From Nitrosomonas sp. (GTDB lineage: Bacteria; Pseudomonadota; Gammaproteobacteria; Burkholderiales; Nitrosomonadaceae), in contig JADJBK010000006.1 in NCBI GenBank assembly GCA_016703745.1, forward strand, positions 434,001 to 498,000: a stretch of 64,000 nucleotides of DNA, written 5' to 3'. The notes under the pieces are model-generated. The model saw only the letters and a program-made list of their open reading frames with translations, made no database searches and was not told the origin of the DNA. Position numbers and translations under genes: made by a program. This document shows, piece by piece, positions 47,143 through 55,065 of this stretch (the first letter of the stretch is position 1; every line of letters starts with the position of its first letter).

Positions 47143-48719
47143 TCTTCATAATTACCTTTGAAGTCATGAACACCATCCGGTTTCATTTCAAGAATGCGTG
47201 TGGCCAGCGAGGAAACGAATTCCCGGTCATGCGAAATAAAAATCAGCGTGCCGGTGAATTTCTCAAGTGCGCTATTTAATGACTCGATGGACTCCATATC
47301 CAGGTGATTGGTCGGTTCATCCATTAGCAGAATATTCGGTTTTTGGAGAATCAACTTGCCAAAGAGCATGCGGCCCTGTTCTCCACCAGAAATTACGCGG
47401 GTAGATTTTTTGACGTCATCGCCCGAGAACAATAACCGGCCCAATGTGCCGCGTATCGTTTGATCATCATCATTGCCTTGCCGCCACTGATCCATCCATT
47501 CGGTCAATGACAGCTCTTCTTCAAAATCAACTGCATGATCTTGTGCATAATAACCGGGACGCGCCTTCTCGGCCCATTTGATCTCACCAGAATCCGGTGT
47601 CAGATCACCGGCAAGGCAGCGCAGCAGCGTGGTTTTTCCGATGCCGTTAGGACCAATGATGGCGACTTTCTCGCCGGCTTCGATATCCAGGCTTAAATGA
47701 TCAAATAAAGGCTTATCCAATCCAGGGAAACCCTTGCTGGTTCCTTTGATGGAAACCGCCAGACGATGCAGCTTATCCCTGTCATCTACTTCAAACCGGA
47801 TAAAAGGATATTGGCGGCTGGATGGCTTGATATCTTCGAGTTTGATTTTCTCAATCTGTCGCGCACGACTGGTTGCCTGTCTGGCTTTTGATGCGTTCGC
47901 GGAGAAACGGCTGACAAAAGACTGCAAATCGGCAATCTGTGTTTTCTTCTTGGCATTATTGGACAGCATTCGCTCGCGCACCTGGGTCGAAGCAATCATA
48001 TAGTCATCATAATTACCAGGATAGATCCGCAGTTCGCCGTAATCCAGATCCGCCATATGCGTGCACACGCTGTTCAGAAAATGCCGATCGTGGGAGATGA
48101 TGATAATGGTATTTTTGCTGGCGTTGATAATATCTTCCAGCCAGCGGATAGTATTAATGTCGAGGTTATTGGTCGGTTCATCCAGTAACAAGATTTCCGG
48201 ATTGGAAAATAAGGCCTGTGCCAATAACACGCGCAATTTAAATCCCGGCGCAATCGCGCTCATCAATCCCTGATGCTGGGCAGAGGGGATGCCTACCCCA
48301 AGCAACAGTTCTCCGGCACGCGCCTCGGCAGAATACCCATCCAGTTCGGCAAATTGAGACTCCAGTTCGGCAGCATGCATATAATCTGCTTCCGTAGCAT
48401 CCGGATTGGCATAAATGGCGTCACGCTCCTGTTTGATTTGCCATAATTCGGCATGTCCCATCATGACCGTATCAATGACGAAACACTCTTCAAAAGCGAA
48501 CTGATCCTGACTCAGTTTTCCCACCCGCTCGCCGCTGTCAACTGCAACATTACCGGACGTCGGTTCAAGATCCCGACCCAGAATCTTCATGAATGTTGAC
48601 TTGCCGCAACCATTTGCGCCAATCAAGCCATAGCGATTACCCCCGCCAAATTTTACGGAAACATTTTCAAAGAGCGGCTTAGTGCCGAATTGCATGGTGA
48701 TATTGGCGGTTGTAATCAA
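47115..48719 (-). CDS. ABC-F ATPase, YbiT-like
   Basis: A 534-residue protein with two ABC ATPase domains and no membrane segment, the ABC-F layout of translation factors. Domain 1 has GANGCGKST and LLLDEPTNNLD, with a degenerate signature APGFKLRVLLAQAL that is typical of YbiT. Domain 2 has GPNGIGKTT, ISGGEQGRMLFGKL and LLMDEPTNHLD. The linker between them (about residues 240-310) is basic, as needed for the ribosomal E site. Family members resolve stalled ribosomes. Confidence 0.93.
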   Translation of the reverse strand: MITTANITMQFGTKPLFENVSVKFGGGNRYGLIGANGCGKSTFMKILGRDLEPTSGNVAVDSGERVGKLSQDQFAFEECFVIDTVMMGHAELWQIKQERDAIYANPDATEADYMHAAELESQFAELDGYSAEARAGELLLGVGIPSAQHQGLMSAIAPGFKLRVLLAQALFSNPEILLLDEPTNNLDINTIRWLEDIINASKNTIIIISHDRHFLNSVCTHMADLDYGELRIYPGNYDDYMIASTQVRERMLSNNAKKKTQIADLQSFVSRFSANASKARQATSRARQIEKIKLEDIKPSSRQYPFIRFEVDDRDKLHRLAVSIKGTSKGFPGLDKPLFDHLSLDIEAGEKVAIIGPNGIGKTTLLRCLAGDLTPDSGEIKWAEKARPGYYAQDHAVDFEEELSLTEWMDQWRQGNDDDQTIRGTLGRLLFSGDDVKKSTRVISGGEQGRMLFGKLILQKPNILLMDEPTNHLDMESIESLNSALEKFTGTLIFISHDREFVSSLATRILEMKPDGVHDFKGNYEDYLRSQGIE

Positions 48720-49138
48720 AGTAGATACCTGCGGATTATTGTTGCAAGAGAAGGGCCGAAATTTTAAAGGTTTTTGAGTGTTATGGTGTGCATTAATCTC
48801 ATTTAGTATGAAATGAGTTTGAAGGGATTGGTATTTTCAGCGAGACATCGGAGCGCACCATCAATTGCTCTCAAACTGTCTCACGTCAATTATCCTGGCC
48901 GCTTTGACGACAATTTTATGATGAGTTACGGTGGAGCTACGGCAACAGTTTACTAAATATGCCATATCATATTGTCAGCATAGCTCGCTTACCTCGTATT
49001 GTAATGCCCGGTTATTCGGTTCGAAGGATTAGATCGAAAAGTTAACAGCAATGACTGATCGTGGGCTTAAGGCGAAGAAATGCAGCTCCAGTCTGTATTT
49101 TGGATTCATTCTGCATCAGACAGGGATTTTATGGTTGA
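48720..49138. other. Intergenic region with IS remnant
   Basis: This 419-bp stretch between the ABC-F and acyltransferase genes holds no gene that I can support. It includes a 7-bp stem (CTCATTT at 48798 and AAATGAG at 48811) that might be a weak terminator or a regulatory hairpin. From 48938 to about 49090 lies a truncated copy of the repeat also found at 51599-51802. Confidence 0.6.
48938..49090 (+). repeat. Truncated IS-derived repeat, copy 1
   Basis: This stretch matches 51599-51750 with a few differences: both begin TACGG(C/T)AACAG followed by TTACTAAATATGCC, and both run through TGTAATGCCCGGTTATT to AATGACTG. This copy stops matching near 49090, so its right terminal inverted repeat is missing. 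It is a decayed insertion or partial deletion product and has no intact transposase. Confidence 0.75.
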
Positions 49139-49786
49139 TCACTCCCAATTGCGGAAATGGCCTTCATTTGCCAGATCTCTGAATCGATCTTGCAGTGATG
49201 CCATGAAATCATTTTTATCGGTGCTGAAGAACATACTGTCTCCAACCAGTACATCGCAGAAAAAAGGTACCAGCACGAAATCATCCTTGGGTAATGCTTT
49301 TCCCAGTCCATAGAGCAGAACGGGGGTAATCGGTATTGCAGGAGAACGCTCGGCAAGCCAAACAACCCCCTTTTTGAACCGCGTGAGCTTTTCCGGCTCT
49401 CCACGTGATCCCTCCGGAAAGAGAATCAATATCTTGTTCTGATCGAGCGCCTGATAACACGGCGTCAACGGGTCATTCAGCTTTTGTGCTGCACCACGCT
49501 GAATGGGAATAATACCGATTACCTTCGTTGAAAACCAGGCAAGAAAACGATTCCTGAGAAAATAGTCCGCTGCGGCTACCGGACGGATCTCGGGTAACAA
49601 CCGTAATGGAAAAAGTGAAATGAGTACAAGTGTATCCAGATGGCTGTTGTGATTAGCAACAATGATTGCCGGCCCGCTTACCGGTAACAGGTGTCTGCGC
49701 TGCACATTCAGCCCCAGCAAAAACAGCACCAGAATACGCACCAGCAGAAAAAACAGTAATCTCAAAAAATGATTTGGGGCTTGCAT
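49139..49786 (-). CDS. 1-acylglycerol-3-phosphate acyltransferase-like
   Basis: A 215-residue PlsC-family acyltransferase with an N-terminal membrane helix (about residues 8-25). The catalytic HX4D motif is ANHNSHLDTLV, and the substrate motif is LFPEGSRGEPEKL. The family adds an acyl chain to lysophosphatidic acid at the inner membrane. It is the third gene of a cassette with a CdsA-like and a CDP-alcohol transferase gene, resembling E. coli ynbABC. It may acylate a special lipid rather than being the housekeeping plsC. Confidence 0.85.
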   Translation of the reverse strand: MQAPNHFLRLLFFLLVRILVLFLLGLNVQRRHLLPVSGPAIIVANHNSHLDTLVLISLFPLRLLPEIRPVAAADYFLRNRFLAWFSTKVIGIIPIQRGAAQKLNDPLTPCYQALDQNKILILFPEGSRGEPEKLTRFKKGVVWLAERSPAIPITPVLLYGLGKALPKDDFVLVPFFCDVLVGDSMFFSTDKNDFMASLQDRFRDLANEGHFRNWE

Positions 49787-49796
49787 AATTTAATTT

Positions 49797-50729
49797 TCAA
49801 TAGAAAAAATAGCGAGTGTAATGGAAGAAAATCGGTATCGTGAACGTCAGACTGTCGACACGATCCAGAATACCGCCATGCCCAGGAATCAAGCTGCCAA
49901 AATCCTTGATTCCGATATCACGTTTGATCGCCGATATTGACACATCACCGACAAAACCGAATACACCGATCAGCAGACCAGTCAACAATGCGTGCTGCAG
50001 ATTGAATGGTGTCAGGTACGGCGCCAGTAGCACGGCAGTAAGCATAGTCGTGGCAATGCCACCGGCTAAACCTTCCCAGGTTTTATTCGGACTGATAACC
50101 GGCAATACTTTCCTTTTACCAAGCAACTTCCCCCAGACATATTGTCCGACATCGTTGAACTGGGTCAGAAAAACCAAGTAGAACAAAAGACCCGCTCCCG
50201 TTGTGCTATGCCATATTCCGGTATCAGGCAACATCAACAGAAAAGCCGCATGACTGATAGAAAACACACAGGTCATCAACCCCCAGTGAATCGTTGCCGC
50301 CGCGTGCAGAAAACCTTCTGTCTTCTGGGCGATAATCATGCGAAAAGCGATAAACAAGAACATGTAAACGGGTATAAAAATGATGAACATGCCGTACCAG
50401 GCGATGCTGACCCAGTAATACTGCAGCAAAATGGCAAGATAGGCCCAGAACAGTACGCGCCGATCGGCTCGGCGTGTCGGTATTCTGGAGAAATATTCCT
50501 TCAACGCCAGAAAGCTGATAATGCCGAAAAAGACCAGTGCAATCCCTTGGCTGGCCAACAATGCAATGGAAAAAGCTCCGATCATAGTCCACCAGCTCTG
50601 CGTACGGGCAATCAATTCGGTAAAATTTTTTTCCGGTTTCATTCTGGACAAGATGAAAACGATAAGACTCGCTCCTGCCAGCAATCCCCACAGCCCACCA
50701 AGTGCCCAAAGCAGAGCTTGATCATTCAT
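49797..50729 (-). CDS. CDP-diglyceride synthase (CdsA-like)
   Basis: About 310 residues from the ATG at 50729, which overlaps the preceding gene by 8 bp; a longer start at 50762 is possible. It is polytopic with about eight helices. The family signature is complete: ISAIKRDIGIKDFGSLIPGH followed by GGILDRVDS, and PNKTWEGLAGG is present. The enzyme makes CDP-diacylglycerol from phosphatidate and CTP. Located between a CDP-alcohol transferase and an acyltransferase, it resembles YnbB; a second, housekeeping cdsA is expected elsewhere. Confidence 0.88.
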   Translation of the reverse strand: MNDQALLWALGGLWGLLAGASLIVFILSRMKPEKNFTELIARTQSWWTMIGAFSIALLASQGIALVFFGIISFLALKEYFSRIPTRRADRRVLFWAYLAILLQYYWVSIAWYGMFIIFIPVYMFLFIAFRMIIAQKTEGFLHAAATIHWGLMTCVFSISHAAFLLMLPDTGIWHSTTGAGLLFYLVFLTQFNDVGQYVWGKLLGKRKVLPVISPNKTWEGLAGGIATTMLTAVLLAPYLTPFNLQHALLTGLLIGVFGFVGDVSISAIKRDIGIKDFGSLIPGHGGILDRVDSLTFTIPIFFHYTRYFFY

Positions 50730-51336
50730 GGCCGCGTATTTCCTCAAGCGCTCTGCGCGCACGATTGGCTATCGTTACGACCAGTAGTATAAGAACCAGT
50801 GAAAGCAACGCTGTCAACCAGTCATCGGGAGATATTCCCGCCCCGATCAGCAATCCGATCATACCAAAAATGAAAGCACGGTCGCTTTTACCCATTGGAC
50901 CATCGTAACGACGGCTCGCACCGATCTGGACCGCCACCACACCTGTCATCTCGCTCATAACTGCCAGCAGACAAATGGCTACCACGAGCCATAATGCATG
51001 CACATCGAGTAACGCGACCGGCAGATATAAAGCAATGTCAGAAACCACATCTCCCAGCTCATTGAGTATGGCTCCTTGCGGTGACTGCATGTCATGTTCC
51101 CGCGCCAGCATTCCATCCATGGCATTAAGTGCCATACGTACCAGTAACACCAGAGGTAGCAACAGCCATAACAAATAAATATCGGCAAAACCTGCCAATA
51201 TTATTCCCGTAGCGATGGATAGCATCATCGCAGTGACCGTTATCTGATTGGCGGTTACTCCAAATTGCGCCAGTTGCCGGACAAGCGGTCTGAGCAAGAC
51301 CTGAAAACGATTCTTGAGCTGATAGATAGTAGGCAT
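50722..51336 (-). CDS. CDP-alcohol phosphatidyltransferase (YnbA-like)
   Basis: A membrane enzyme of about 204 residues from the ATG at 51336; a TTG start at 51363 is possible. About six helices. The family motif is recognisable as NAMDGMLAREHDMQSPQG followed by AILNELGD, but two of the four metal-binding aspartates are Asn (the first, in NAMDG, and the third, in AILNELGD). Canonical members transfer a phosphatidyl group from CDP-diacylglycerol to an alcohol. The substitution may mark the YnbA subfamily. The substrate is unknown. Confidence 0.85.
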   Translation of the reverse strand: MPTIYQLKNRFQVLLRPLVRQLAQFGVTANQITVTAMMLSIATGIILAGFADIYLLWLLLPLVLLVRMALNAMDGMLAREHDMQSPQGAILNELGDVVSDIALYLPVALLDVHALWLVVAICLLAVMSEMTGVVAVQIGASRRYDGPMGKSDRAFIFGMIGLLIGAGISPDDWLTALLSLVLILLVVTIANRARRALEEIRGHE

Positions 51337-51598
51337 AATTGGAATCTGAACTTTACGAATCAACCGTCGACTCTAGTGCATTGATTCGATATGAGAATTT
51401 TGAAGTAAGGGGTAACAAGGGTATAGGAAAAATAAACCACCTTCTCCCTGTGGGCTGAATCTACTGAAAGCTGGCTCAATTGTCAAACACGGTAATAATC
51501 GATCAAAAAATGACTGTATTCCGGTTCAGTTAGTACAAAAAAGCAGAGATTTTGCCGTGTTTTGACGCTTCAGGCGAAAGACGCCCAAGATAAAGCAA

Positions 51599-51802
51599 TT
51601 ACGGTAACAGATTACTAAATATGCCATATCATATTGTCAGCATAGCCCGCTTACCTCGTATTGTAATGCCCGGTTATTTGGTTCGGAGGATTAGATTGAA
51701 AAGTTAACGGCAATGACTGGCCGTGGACTGAAGGTGAAGAAATACGGCTCCAAAAAGCAAAGAATGGGAGCTAAGTATATTTAGTAAACTGTCACCGTAA
51801 CC
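51599..51802 (+). mobile_element. Internally deleted IS-derived element, copy 2
   Basis: A 204-bp element with imperfect terminal inverted repeats: TTACGGTAACAGATTACTAA on the left and, read inward from the right, TTACGGTGACAGTTTACTAA. Near the right end a short frame from 51691, without a start until the ATG at 51713, reads EKLTAMTGRGLKVKKYGSKK and then stops inside the terminal repeat, as transposase genes often do. Most of the transposase is missing, so the element could move only with help from a full-length relative. I cannot name the IS family. Confidence 0.75.
51698..51802 (+). repeat. 105-bp direct repeat, left copy
   Basis: The right half of the element above recurs at 55066-55170 in the same orientation with a single difference (GTTAACGG here, GTTAGCGG there). 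The copies lie 3.37 kb apart, so recombination between them would delete the HTH/ATPase gene and the eight-repeat protein gene. Confidence 0.9.
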
Positions 51803-51866
51803 CCAAAACTATTTGGAGCATCATTTTGAACCTAAAGGTGATGATAATTTCAGTACCGAAAGCTAA

Positions 51867-51931
51867 ACGGGTCTTAAGACCCGTATCCTGACTTTAGTCA
51901 TTGTCACTAACCCACCAGCTTTAGCTGGTGG
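51867..51931. repeat. Cluster of three palindromes, IS200/IS605-end-like
   Basis: Three palindromes follow each other: ACGGGTCTTAAGACCCGT (51867-51884), TGACTTTAGTCA (51889-51900) and CCACCAGCTTTAGCTGGTGG (51912-51931). Stem-loops of this style, especially the GACTTTAGTC unit, resemble the hairpin ends of IS200/IS605-type elements that TnpA recognises as single strands. No tnpA or tnpB gene is present. The cluster might instead be a terminator, but the palindromes are not followed by a T-tract. Confidence 0.5.
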
Positions 51932-52081
51932 TTGTTTAGTCAGCTTAAAAATATTATTATCTGTCATGCGGTATTTTCCTTTTTCATTGGTTGATCTGCC
52001 GAGATCTTTACCAACAGGTTACACCGCTTTCTTCTCTTTTGTCATACACCAGATATGATCATAGCTCTAGATGAGAGCACA

Positions 52082-52136
52082 TAAGGTTGACAAAAAAAAC
52101 AATAAAGTTGACAATAACAGCGCGTAAGGTTGGCAA
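52082..52136 (+). promoter_or_regulatory. Three direct repeats, putative operator/promoter
   Basis: Three copies of TAA(G/A)GTTG(A/G)CA start at 52082, 52103 and 52125, so the spacing is 21 and 22 bp, about two helical turns. The first two contain TTGACA, the consensus -35 hexamer; GACAAT lies 17 bases after the first. The repeats end 27 bp before the GTG start of a protein with an N-terminal helix-turn-helix. The layout fits an autoregulatory operator that overlaps the promoter. Which protein binds is inferred, not seen. Confidence 0.55.
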
Positions 52137-52162
52137 AGATAATTGTTTAAGAGGTATTGTTT

Positions 52163-53203
52163 GTGGTAGGAATTAGAAAAAGAGGAGAGCAAATAAGGCA
52201 ATTTGTTCTTGATAATGTTGAACATCATCCAAAAGACATTGTAAATGTTACATGCCGTGCTTTTGATATTACAAGACAAGGGGTAAATAAACATATTCAA
52301 CGCCTTGTTGAACAAAGAGCCATTGTAGTTAAAGGCACCACAAAAGACAGGCATTACTATTTACATCTATTAGCCGAATGGACAGAAACATTCCCACTAG
52401 ATAAATCCATATCCGAAGATATTGTATGGCGGGTGCATGTTGCCCCTTTGCTTGGAGAGTTACCTGACAACATTATGAATATTTGGCATTTTGGAGTAAC
52501 AGAAATGTTCAACAATGCCATTGACCACTCAGGTGGACAACAGGCGACAGTAACATTAAAGAAAACCGCAACCACATCAGAAGTTGTTATCTATGACAAT
52601 GGAGAAGGAATTTTTAAGAAAATTCAGCGGGCAATGGGGTTATACGATGAGCGCCACTCGGTACTTGAATTGGCGAAAGGAAAGCTAACAACAGACCCAG
52701 CCAATCACTCAGGAGAAGGCATATTTTTTTCATCAAGGATGTTTGATAACTTTACGATTTTATCTGGCAATGTTTATTTCTCCCATACGCATGGAGAAGT
52801 TGAAGACTGGATTTTAGAGCAGCAGCACCCTCACACAGGCACTATAGTGGTTATGAGGCTTTCAAACAACACGTCAAGAACGGCCAAGCAGGTATTTGAT
52901 AACTTTACCTCGGGTGACAGCTACGGATTTACAAAAACCGTTGTTCCGGTACGTTTGACGCAATATGGGGATGATAAATTGGTTTCCCGCTCGCAAGCCA
53001 GAAGGCTTTTGTTGAGGATAGATAAATTTAAAACCGTACTATTTGATTTCAATGAAGTGGAATCTATAGGCCAAGCTTTTGCCGATGAAGTTTTTCGGGT
53101 ATTCCAAAATCAATATCCCGATATAGAATTACTTCCAATACGAGCTAATAAAGTTGTAATGCAAATGATAAGAAGGGCACAGACACACGATGACACACGA
53201 TAG
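52163..53203 (+). CDS. HTH + GHKL ATPase + STAS-like (DUF4325) protein
   Basis: A protein of about 346 residues. I choose GTG at 52163 because AAGAGG sits 8 bases upstream; an in-frame TTG lies two codons earlier. Numbered from that TTG, residues 8-60 look like a winged helix (DITRQGVNKHIQRLVEQRAI). Residues 100-235 carry GHKL ATPase boxes: N box EMFNNAIDHSGG, G1 IYDNGEGIF and G2 NHSGEGIFFSS. Residues 275-315 match DUF4325, a STAS-like fold: RRLLLRIDKFKTVLFDFNEV and then ESIGQAFADEVFRVF. No histidine phosphorylation site or membrane segment is seen. The layout suggests a one-protein switch linking DNA binding, ATP binding and a STAS domain. The role is unknown. Confidence 0.75.
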   Translation: MVGIRKRGEQIRQFVLDNVEHHPKDIVNVTCRAFDITRQGVNKHIQRLVEQRAIVVKGTTKDRHYYLHLLAEWTETFPLDKSISEDIVWRVHVAPLLGELPDNIMNIWHFGVTEMFNNAIDHSGGQQATVTLKKTATTSEVVIYDNGEGIFKKIQRAMGLYDERHSVLELAKGKLTTDPANHSGEGIFFSSRMFDNFTILSGNVYFSHTHGEVEDWILEQQHPHTGTIVVMRLSNNTSRTAKQVFDNFTSGDSYGFTKTVVPVRLTQYGDDKLVSRSQARRLLLRIDKFKTVLFDFNEVESIGQAFADEVFRVFQNQYPDIELLPIRANKVVMQMIRRAQTHDDTR

Positions 53204-53230
53204 ACAATAGACCAAGGATTCTGATTTTAA

Positions 53231-53311
53231 TTACGGTGACAGTTTACCAAATACCTAACTATGTCATGCTGGCAATGTTGCATAATCAGTATATTTAAAC
53301 TGTCACCGTAA
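53231..53311 (+). mobile_element. 81-bp miniature inverted-repeat element, copy A
   Basis: Begins TTACGGTGACAGTTTACCAA and ends with TTTAAACTGTCACCGTAA, so it carries terminal inverted repeats matching the ends of the 204-bp IS-derived element. It has no coding capacity. It is an inverted copy of the element at 54978-55062 (81 versus 85 bp; it lacks ACTA beside one terminal repeat). It ends 5 bp from the stop codon of the eight-repeat protein gene. Confidence 0.85.
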
Positions 53312-53316
53312 CCAAG

Positions 53317-54912
53317 TTAGCAGCGATTATTCACCATAAGGAATATGTGGCGGTCACGATCGATTTCAAACATTTGCACCCAAGCGCTAATAGCCCTTCC
53401 ACTGGCATTTGCAACGATGCGTGGCGTAGATAATGCACCATCAACAACGGCGACTCCAAATGGAGCAGTCTGCCACTGACCGGCTGAATTCGAAGTTGAC
53501 GTCCAGTTGCGGCTGGTGAAAGTTGCCGGATTGTATTGCCGCCAAATGGCGTAAGCATTACCCGAAGAATCCATCGTCACATTGATGCCACTAGCAATAT
53601 CTTCATTATTTGACTCGATTGGTGTTGGTCCTCCCCACCCAGTTCCCGCGTTGAAGCGATTGGCAAAAGCACTGATTACGCCACCGCTATCCCGTTGACT
53701 CCATACGGCAACGGCGTCGCCCGTTGCGTCCATTGCCACCTGGACAATTGATTCCGCTTCTTCTACTCGTCCTTCATCCAAAATCCTGCCGGTTGTATCC
53801 CATCCACTTTGCGGAGTGAAATGCCAGGCGGTGATCCTGGATTGACTGGCCAATCCCCCTCTAACTTGAGTCGTGAGAATTGCATCACCGTTGCTCCCCA
53901 TGGCAATATCCGCTTCAATTCCGGCACCGATCTGTTGCGGCACCGCTTCCCATGCATTGGAGGCGACGCTGTAACGGTTTACGCGGGGACCAGACCAGAC
54001 AGCAATCGCATTTCCACTGTTATCCATAGCGATTTTTGGGTTAAAGCTAAAATCTATTTGTCCTGCTGTATCCGGGTCAATAGACACCGCCCCGCTCCAG
54101 CCCTGCCCCGCTATGTAGCGATTTGCGTAGGTATACGACTGCACACCGGTGCGCTGTGACCAAACCGCCACGGCATTCCCGGCATTGTTCATGGCGATAT
54201 CAATCTGCGGTACCCCCCCATTGATAGCTGAATTCTCATTTTCCAGAAGAACCGGTTGTTCCCAGCCTGTTCCTGCATTGTATCGTGCCGCAGTAGCGTT
54301 AAACTCTATCCCCAATTGCTGCATCCAGACGACTATTGCATTGCCGTTGGCATCCATCGCCACCCTTGGATTGCGGGCACTCTGTGCTCCCGTATCCAAC
54401 AATACCGCTTGACCCCACGCATCAGCAACTGAATTATAATGAATCGCCCACACGCTTTCGATAGATAAACCGGGGTCGTTTTCCAGCCACACAACGACAG
54501 CGTCTCCGTTACTGCTGATTGCCACCCGGATATCATCGCTGTTCGTTGCTGTGGATATTTCGTGGACAGGCAGAGCGCCGAGCCAGGAACCAGAGGGAAA
54601 CGCGAAATTGATCATGTTCGATACAGATTCAATATAGACTGGTGATCCACCCCAAGGGCCACCTAGAACATAAATACCCTGGTCTGCCTGGTTGATGCCC
54701 GCATATATACCCGTCGTCGGATAATAGCGGTACAACCAGGGATCCAGGATTTGAGTTGCTTGAGGCTGTGGAAATAGATCGGGATAGGTGAGCTCTGCCC
54801 AATTTAAGAGCCTCTCGGCATCAGTCGGAGTATCAGCTAAAGTTGAGAAGCTTGATAAGGCGATCACAAATCCGGACAGTGGTGCAATAAAATATTGGAC
54901 TATTTTTGTCAT
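53317..54912 (-). CDS. Secreted eight-repeat putative beta-propeller protein
   Basis: A 531-residue protein with a signal peptide (MTKIVQYFIAPLSGFVIALS, cleavage after TLA). Residues about 30-105 form a module (LLNWAELTYPDLFPQPQATQ, LYRYYPTTGIYAGIN) that I recall from other exported betaproteobacterial proteins. From about 125 to the end the motif (V/I)AM(D/N)xxGxAxxVW recurs eight times at roughly 50-residue spacing, for example VAMDANGNAIVVW and IAMNNAGNAVAVW, which suggests a beta-propeller. Function is unknown; it is probably exported or surface-bound. Inverted miniature elements flank it. Confidence 0.75.
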   Translation of the reverse strand: MTKIVQYFIAPLSGFVIALSSFSTLADTPTDAERLLNWAELTYPDLFPQPQATQILDPWLYRYYPTTGIYAGINQADQGIYVLGGPWGGSPVYIESVSNMINFAFPSGSWLGALPVHEISTATNSDDIRVAISSNGDAVVVWLENDPGLSIESVWAIHYNSVADAWGQAVLLDTGAQSARNPRVAMDANGNAIVVWMQQLGIEFNATAARYNAGTGWEQPVLLENENSAINGGVPQIDIAMNNAGNAVAVWSQRTGVQSYTYANRYIAGQGWSGAVSIDPDTAGQIDFSFNPKIAMDNSGNAIAVWSGPRVNRYSVASNAWEAVPQQIGAGIEADIAMGSNGDAILTTQVRGGLASQSRITAWHFTPQSGWDTTGRILDEGRVEEAESIVQVAMDATGDAVAVWSQRDSGGVISAFANRFNAGTGWGGPTPIESNNEDIASGINVTMDSSGNAYAIWRQYNPATFTSRNWTSTSNSAGQWQTAPFGVAVVDGALSTPRIVANASGRAISAWVQMFEIDRDRHIFLMVNNRC

Positions 54913-54977
54913 ATACTTCTCCCTGTATAATTGGGCGTAAGAATTAGCGAATTTACCTGGTTAAATTACGGTGTAAA

Positions 54978-55062
54978 TTACGGTGACAGTTTACTAAATA
55001 TACTGATTATGCAACATTGCCAGCATGGCATAGTTAGTGTATTCGGTAAACTGTCACCGTAA
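54978..55062 (-). mobile_element. 85-bp miniature inverted-repeat element, copy B
   Basis: Starts TTACGGTGACAGTTTACTAA and ends GGTAAACTGTCACCGTAA. Its sequence matches the reverse complement of copy A with a few changes. It lies 65 bp upstream of the start codon of the eight-repeat protein gene and could therefore carry or disturb its promoter. It abuts the partial IS-derived repeat at 55066. Confidence 0.85.
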
Positions 55063-55065
55063 TTC

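Larger units (their letters stand above)
51364..52162. other. Gene-free region with repeats and operator-like sites
   Basis: About 800 bp without a supportable gene. From left to right it holds an AT-rich stretch with no recognised content (51364-51598), an internally deleted IS-derived element (51599-51802), three closely spaced palindromes (51867-51931), and direct repeats directly before the next gene (52082-52136). It forms the left part of the accessory island. Confidence 0.7.

Noticed and set aside
50142..50792. 216-residue plus-strand frame opposite the CdsA-like gene
   Set aside because: Rich in Gln, Arg and His with no domain; it is a shadow of the conserved minus-strand gene.
52067..52354. 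95-residue minus-strand frame over the operator repeats
   Set aside because: It overlaps the start of the HTH/ATPase gene in antisense, is Leu/Asn-rich from AT-rich DNA and has no homology I recognise.
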